Source: Stygiobacter sp. (GTDB lineage Bacteria > Pseudomonadota > Alphaproteobacteria > Rhodospirillales > Magnetospirillaceae). From it: a DNA stretch of 64,000 nt. The DNA lies in the NCBI GenBank assembly GCA_006218045.1, contig VBWB01000010.1, positions 1 to 64,000 on the forward strand, written 5' to 3'. Shown here piece after piece: positions 60,901 through 64,000 of this stretch; the stretch's first letter is position 1, and each line of letters opens with the position of its first letter. Both the position numbers and the translations under genes were made by a program. The notes beneath the pieces were generated by a model, which had not been told where the DNA came from, made no database searches, and worked only from the letters and a program-made list of their open reading frames with translations.

Positions 60901-61221
60901 GGCCGCATGGCCCTGGAGGGCACGGTGGTGCCGGCCTATGCGCTTAATTCGGTGCTGGGCAATATCCCGGTGCTGGGCTGGCTGGTGACCGGCGGCGAAA
61001 AGGGCGGCGGGCTGGTGGCGTTCAATTATTCCATGCGCGGGCCGACGCAAGACCCCGACGTCATGGTCAACCCGCTATCGGCGCTGACGCCGGGCTTTTT
61101 GCGTAATCTGTTCAACATCTTCGATGACGGCTCGGAAACCGAGGCGCGCAAGCGGGCGCCGGAAAAACCGGTGGAAAAACCGGCGGAAAAACCAGTCGAA
61201 GCACCGCCGTTGCGGCAATGA
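57985..61221 (+). CDS. Large AsmA/YhdP-like (DUF3971) periplasm-spanning protein
   Basis: The 1078-residue protein has one N-terminal TM helix (LLGVLVVGLLVIVPVLLW), a very long beta-rich region typical of bridge-like AsmA/YhdP lipid-transport proteins, the AsmA-like C-terminal module (LNEARAYGAALGLTAKGELD, LNSVLGNIPVLGWLVTG) and a charged EKP repeat tail. It probably carries phospholipid towards the outer membrane. GTG 57985 follows GGGGAAGG; an upstream TTG at 57925 is less likely. It is divergent from glnE. Confidence 0.88.
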   Translation: MVHGAVRSLFQLLGVLVVGLLVIVPVLLWRLSSGPVVLDFLTPYIEEILAAPDGGVSVRLDTTVLALGANSRTLEIRALGVNAYVGDSARPIASVPEIALTLSGQALLNGQLAPKSITLLRPRLHLVRSADGRLQMDIGAIEAETSAPPTANAVDALLAALVGEPDPSKPGRSLQRAAIIDADLTVDDLYLNTTWQAKDADVELHRVEGGLDGSAHLEFDLGGETGIADGKISYRKDGDTLAAEIEVSGIRPAVLARLGGPLTQLQALDLPLAGMVRAKGDIRGKVDEVAFELAGGAGLFRLPDPVNMQRKVESVSLKGRAFDGLSKARLEELLIDFGGPRLRLAAEAEGLGGASTLFLEASLNDVPFDELPGLWPAIAAPNPRAWVVSNLSKGMVREARATLAARSASGRFDDLVVDSLSGELQGDGVQVDYLHPMPVVKNAAARATFDTSAFRLDVRGGEVYGLSLKAGHIVLSGLDAADQFADIDLTIAGPARDALILIDNKPLRYATALGIDPSTVAGEGVTRLRLKFPLLKNLRLDDLEVKVHSSVKKVFLPKVVMGLDLTQGDLEIDVDAKGLDATGPIVLGSIAGDLKWRENFSTKGVAFRSRYEVKAASISEDQRKLLRLEGPPFVAPFMTGPVAANVVATLYGGGRGDIEAKVDLSPAFMRLPGLGWYKRDGTTGGADVSVRLVNNEIAAIPRFSVVAGDLQTRGAVAFSDGRPRRVEFERLRYGGRTDVAGTLTLRPNGGLDIVARGDQFNAEPVVGEEAPIPGDPPLPAGLDKHRKKADLPPMTIQGSVKTAWLSKDGKLADASAHLQRDSQEWRQMQVKGKVGDGKTFDFDLRQSGPNRRAVKVTSDDAGAVLKAFDSYQHMVSGKLEVNAAYEDDKDGQPLVGTIKVADYYIVNAPALARLLTVAALSGILDVLQDQGVGFSTLDAPFVLKDGLLTLNEARAYGAALGLTAKGELDLDAGRMALEGTVVPAYALNSVLGNIPVLGWLVTGGEKGGGLVAFNYSMRGPTQDPDVMVNPLSALTPGFLRNLFNIFDDGSETEARKRAPEKPVEKPAEKPVEAPPLRQ

Positions 61222-61250
61222 AAAAGGCGCCGTTTCCGGCGCCTTTTCTA
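61222..61250. terminator. Bidirectional terminator between the AsmA-like gene and tyrS
   Basis: Arms 61222-61231 and 61238-61247 (AAAAGGCGCC / GGCGCCTTTT) form a perfect 10-bp stem with T tracts on both strands, between two convergent stop codons. Confidence 0.85.
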
Positions 61251-62513
61251 TTCCGGCTTGACCAGAACGTTGCGCTTTTTACCCGCCGTCAGCTTGATGA
61301 CGCCATCCTTCAGCGCCTCGGCACCGATCAGCGCCGCCGGGTCGGTGAGCTGGGCATCGTTGACGCGGCCGCCGCCTTGTTGCAGCAGGCGGCGGGCCTC
61401 GCCGTTGGAGGTGGACAGGCCGGCACGCACGAACAGGGCGAAGGCGGGGATGCCGGCATTCAGGTCCGCCGCCGGGATGGCAATGGTCGGCAGGGTGTCG
61501 GCCAGCGCCCCTTCCTCGAAGGTCTTGCGCGCGGTTTCCGCCGCTTCGCGGGCGGCATCCTCGCCATGACACAGGCGGGTGACCTCACCCGCCAGCACCT
61601 TCTTGGCTTCGTTGATCTCGGCCCCTTGCAGAGCTTCCAGCCGGGTAATTTCTTCCAGCGGCAATTCAGTGTAGAGCTTGAGGAAGCGGCCCACATCGGC
61701 GTCTTCGGTGTTGCGCCAGTATTGCCAGAATTCCCACGCCGACAGCATGGCAGCATTCAGCCACACGGCGCCGCCCACGGTCTTGCCCATCTTGGCGCCC
61801 GAGCTGGTGGTCAAAAGCGGGCTGGTCAGGCCGAAAAGTTCGGCCTGATGCACGCGCCGGCCCAATTCGACGCCGTTGATGATGTTGCCCCACTGGTCGG
61901 ATCCGCCCATCTGCAACACGCATTTGTGGCGGCTCCACAACTCGGCGAAGTCGTAGCCTTGCAGGATCATGTAGTTGAATTCCAGGAAGGTCAGCGGCTG
62001 TTCGCGTTCCAGCCGCAGCTTGACCGAATCGAAGGTCAGCATGCGGTTGATGGTGAAATGCTTGCCGTAATCGCGCAGGAAGGCGATGTAATTGAGCTGG
62101 TCCAGCCAGTCGGCGTTGTTGACCATCATGGCGTCGGTGGCGCCGTCGCCGAAAGTCAGGTATTTGGCGAAAACCTGCTTGATGCCGGCCATGTTGCGCG
62201 CGATGGCCGCGTCGTCCAGCATCTTGCGGGCTTCATCCTTGCCGGTGGGGTCGCCGATGCGGGTGGTGCCGCCGCCCATCAGCACGATGGGCTTGTTGCC
62301 GGTCTTCTGCCACCACCTGAGCAGCATGATCTGCATCAGGCCGCCCACATGCAGCGATTCGGCGGTGCAGTCGAAGCCGATATATGCCGCCGCCGGACCT
62401 TGGGCCAAGCGCTTGTCCAGCGCCTCCAGATCGGTGCATTGATGCATGTAGCCGCGTTCGGCGACGACGCGCAGGAATTCGGAGCGGGCGGTGGTCATGG
62501 CGGTATCGATCAT
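61248..62513 (-). CDS. tyrS: Tyrosyl-tRNA synthetase
   Basis: The 421-residue class I synthetase has the HIGH variant HVGG in [13 protein letters not shown], the KMSKS variant in [11 protein letters not shown], and a C-terminal S4 RNA-binding domain ([19 protein letters not shown]). It charges tRNA-Tyr. Start ATG 62513; a second ATG lies at 62498. No T-box is expected or seen. Confidence 0.96.
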   Translation of the reverse strand: MIDTAMTTARSEFLRVVAERGYMHQCTDLEALDKRLAQGPAAAYIGFDCTAESLHVGGLMQIMLLRWWQKTGNKPIVLMGGGTTRIGDPTGKDEARKMLDDAAIARNMAGIKQVFAKYLTFGDGATDAMMVNNADWLDQLNYIAFLRDYGKHFTINRMLTFDSVKLRLEREQPLTFLEFNYMILQGYDFAELWSRHKCVLQMGGSDQWGNIINGVELGRRVHQAELFGLTSPLLTTSSGAKMGKTVGGAVWLNAAMLSAWEFWQYWRNTEDADVGRFLKLYTELPLEEITRLEALQGAEINEAKKVLAGEVTRLCHGEDAAREAAETARKTFEEGALADTLPTIAIPAADLNAGIPAFALFVRAGLSTSNGEARRLLQQGGGRVNDAQLTDPAALIGAEALKDGVIKLTAGKKRNVLVKPE

Positions 62514-62588
62514 TCGGTTGCTTGAACAAAGAGAGCCCGTTTAGCACAATCGCTGCCGGGCAACAATCGGCGCAAAGGCGCATCCTTC

Positions 62589-63662
62589 ATGCACATGCTG
62601 GCTCTGGGTCTGATGAGCGGTACCTCGCTCGACGGTATTGACGCTGCCCTGGTGGAAACCGATGGCGAGAGGGTGAGGGCCACCGGCGCGGCCCTGACCG
62701 TTCCCTATGACGACGATCTGCGCCGGGATTTGCGGTCTGTGCTGGGCGGCACCGGTCCGGTGGCCGAGGTGGAACGGCGTTTGACCCTGGCCCATGCCCA
62801 GGCGGTCGACCGCCTGTTGGACCAAGCCGGCATCGATGCCGGGCGGGTTGGCGTGATCGGCTTTCACGGCCATACCATCCTGCACCGGCCCGAGCAGCGC
62901 CGCACCTGGCAGATCGGCGATGGGGCCTTGCTGGCGCGGCTGACCGCTATCCGCGTCGTCAACGATTTCCGCAGTGATGATGTGGCGGCGGGCGGGCAGG
63001 GGGCGCCGCTGGTGCCGGTCTATCATGCCGCCCTGGCGCAAGGGCTGAGCGCACCCTTGGCGGTGCTCAATCTGGGCGGCGTCGGCAATGTCACCTGGAT
63101 CGGCGCGGACGGAACCTTGCTGGCCTTCGACACCGGGCCGGGCAATGCCCTGATCGATGATTGGGCGTTGACCCATACCGGGCGCCCGGTGGATGCGGGC
63201 GGCGCCCTGGCTGCCGCCGGCATCGTCGATGGGGCGGCGGTGGATCGCTTCGCCCGCCATGATTATTTTTCGGCCATCCCGCCCAAATCCCTGGACCGTG
63301 ACGATTTCCAGGCCGTGGCGGCGCAATTGGTGGCGGGCAAGGGAACAGCGGACGGCGCCGCTACCCTGACCGCCTTCACAATCCGCGCCGTGGCGGCGGC
63401 GGCTCAGCATTTCCCCGCCCCGGTGTCGCGCTGGCTGGTCTGCGGCGGCGGGCGGCATAATCCGGTGCTGATGCGCATGCTGGCCGCCCAATTGGCGGCC
63501 CCGGTCGCCCCGGTCGAGGCGGTGGGCTGGGACGGCGATGCCCTGGAGGCCCAGGCCTTCGCCTTTCTGGCGGTGCGCTCGTTGCGTGGCTTGCCCTTGA
63601 CGTTTCCCGGCACCACCGGGGTGCCGCACCCCCTGACCGGCGGGCGGGTAACCGTTTTCTAA
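62589..63662 (+). CDS. anmK: Anhydro-N-acetylmuramic acid kinase
   Basis: The 357-residue sugar kinase phosphorylates and opens 1,6-anhydroMurNAc from cell-wall turnover. Motifs include GLMSGTSLDGIDAAL, GFHGHTI, NLGGVGNVT, FDTGPGN and VCGGGRHNPVLM. ATG 62589 has AAAGG 10 nt upstream; ATG 62595 is possible. It is divergent from tyrS, a common pairing in alphaproteobacteria. Confidence 0.95.
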   Translation: MHMLALGLMSGTSLDGIDAALVETDGERVRATGAALTVPYDDDLRRDLRSVLGGTGPVAEVERRLTLAHAQAVDRLLDQAGIDAGRVGVIGFHGHTILHRPEQRRTWQIGDGALLARLTAIRVVNDFRSDDVAAGGQGAPLVPVYHAALAQGLSAPLAVLNLGGVGNVTWIGADGTLLAFDTGPGNALIDDWALTHTGRPVDAGGALAAAGIVDGAAVDRFARHDYFSAIPPKSLDRDDFQAVAAQLVAGKGTADGAATLTAFTIRAVAAAAQHFPAPVSRWLVCGGGRHNPVLMRMLAAQLAAPVAPVEAVGWDGDALEAQAFAFLAVRSLRGLPLTFPGTTGVPHPLTGGRVTVF

Positions 63663-63704
63663 CCGGAATCGGGTTAGATGAGGGCGGTATCAAGGAGATT
63701 GGTC

Positions 63705-64000
63705 ATGAAGCGCATCTTGTTCGCCACAGCGATGATGATGATGGCGGTAGCGGCACCGGCCCGGGCCGATCAGGTCAGCGCCATCGCGGCGGCGCGCCAG
63801 CAGCCGCGGGTGGTCGATGTCAGTGTCGACACCCAGGGCAACATGTATGTGTTGGTCAAGGCCGAGACTCTGTCCTGGCCGCAATATGCCGCCTTCATGT
63901 GCAAGGTGGTGGCCCCGCACAAGGCCCGCATCTTCCGTGTCCGCGTCATCGAATTGACCAAGGCGGCGCGAACCCAGCCGGCGGCTAAATGGGACCGGCT
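63705..64000 (+). CDS. Secreted protein of unknown function (5' part, runs off the window)
   Basis: The frame opens at ATG 63705 with AAGGAG 7 nt upstream and continues to the window end without a stop (98 codons seen). The product has a signal peptide (MKRILFATAMMMMAVAAPARA) and a mature start of alternating hydrophobic and charged residues, including one cysteine in FMCKVV. Only the N-terminus is available and no family was recognised. Confidence 0.7.
   Translation, partial: MKRILFATAMMMMAVAAPARADQVSAIAAARQQPRVVDVSVDTQGNMYVLVKAETLSWPQYAAFMCKVVAPHKARIFRVRVIELTKAARTQPAAKWDR

Noticed and set aside
57910..61050. 3-kb open extension of the glnE frame, antisense to the AsmA-like gene
   Set aside because: The frame is open only because of high GC. 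The conserved GlnE start is at 57909, and the antisense translation is Gln/Gly/His-rich as expected of a shadow of a real gene.
63658..63678. TCTAACC/GGTTAGA hairpin at the end of anmK
   Set aside because: The 7-bp stem overlaps the stop codon, has no T tract, and is too weak to call a terminator.

Overview
The window looks like chromosomal DNA of a high-GC, free-living alphaproteobacterium, most likely Magnetospirillum or a close relative in the Rhodospirillales. This is inferred from gene content: a Sec-type (clade II) nitrous oxide reductase cluster, homospermidine synthase, a GTTC-N7-GTTC LexA box, and many copper proteins and chemoreceptors. No rRNA, tRNA, CRISPR array, intact insertion sequence or prophage is visible.

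Layout. 1-4.7 kb (minus strand): bacteriohemerythrin, then a polyamine block of homospermidine synthase, ornithine decarboxylase with a long structured leader, and agmatinase. 4.8-11.7 kb (plus): an extracytoplasmic metal (probably copper) export and delivery operon with a His-rich secreted peptide, RND adaptor and pump, cytochrome c, DUF2946 protein and PCuAC chaperone. 11.8-12.9 kb: an unrecognised beta-propeller-like protein. 13-14.1 kb (minus): TlpA-like thioredoxin and SCO. 14.3-26.8 kb (plus): nosZ, two dihaem cytochromes c, a NosB-like membrane protein, nosD, nosG, nosH, nosF, nosL, nosY, running by stop/start overlaps into a UbiE/MenG methyltransferase, a MenA prenyltransferase and a BASS-family transporter. 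26.8-30.5 kb (minus): OmpA lipoprotein, AsmA protein, DUF4197 protein. 30.6-35.3 kb: MaoC, then lexA, moaC and trpC-trpD-trpG on the minus strand. 35.3-36 kb: decayed coding remnants and a small membrane protein. 36-37.5 kb: a soluble chemoreceptor. 37.6-44 kb: copA-cueR, a polysaccharide deacetylase, a 7TM-DISM histidine kinase and copZ. 44-54.9 kb: housekeeping and hypothetical genes. 54.9-64 kb: glnE, a giant AsmA-like protein, tyrS, anmK and a partial secreted protein.

How the genes fit together. Copper links three blocks: periplasmic export and delivery (4.8-14.1 kb), the copper enzyme NosZ with its maturation factors, and cytosolic detoxification (CopA, CueR, CopZ) under two CueR-type promoters. 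The nos genes appear to form one long operon ending in quinone genes, which suggests a dedicated menaquinol supply to the NosG/NosH electron-entry module. The polyamine block would make putrescine from ornithine and agmatine and condense it to homospermidine. Its control region holds a promoter, a well-supported 18-codon upstream ORF and three hairpins, the last one pairing with part of the decarboxylase Shine-Dalgarno.

The strongest leads are the ornithine decarboxylase leader, the nos-menaquinone gene string, a gamma-glutamyltransferase-like protein lacking its catalytic threonine, the NG-repeat propeller protein, and a helically phased 10-bp repeat array upstream of the MaoC gene.
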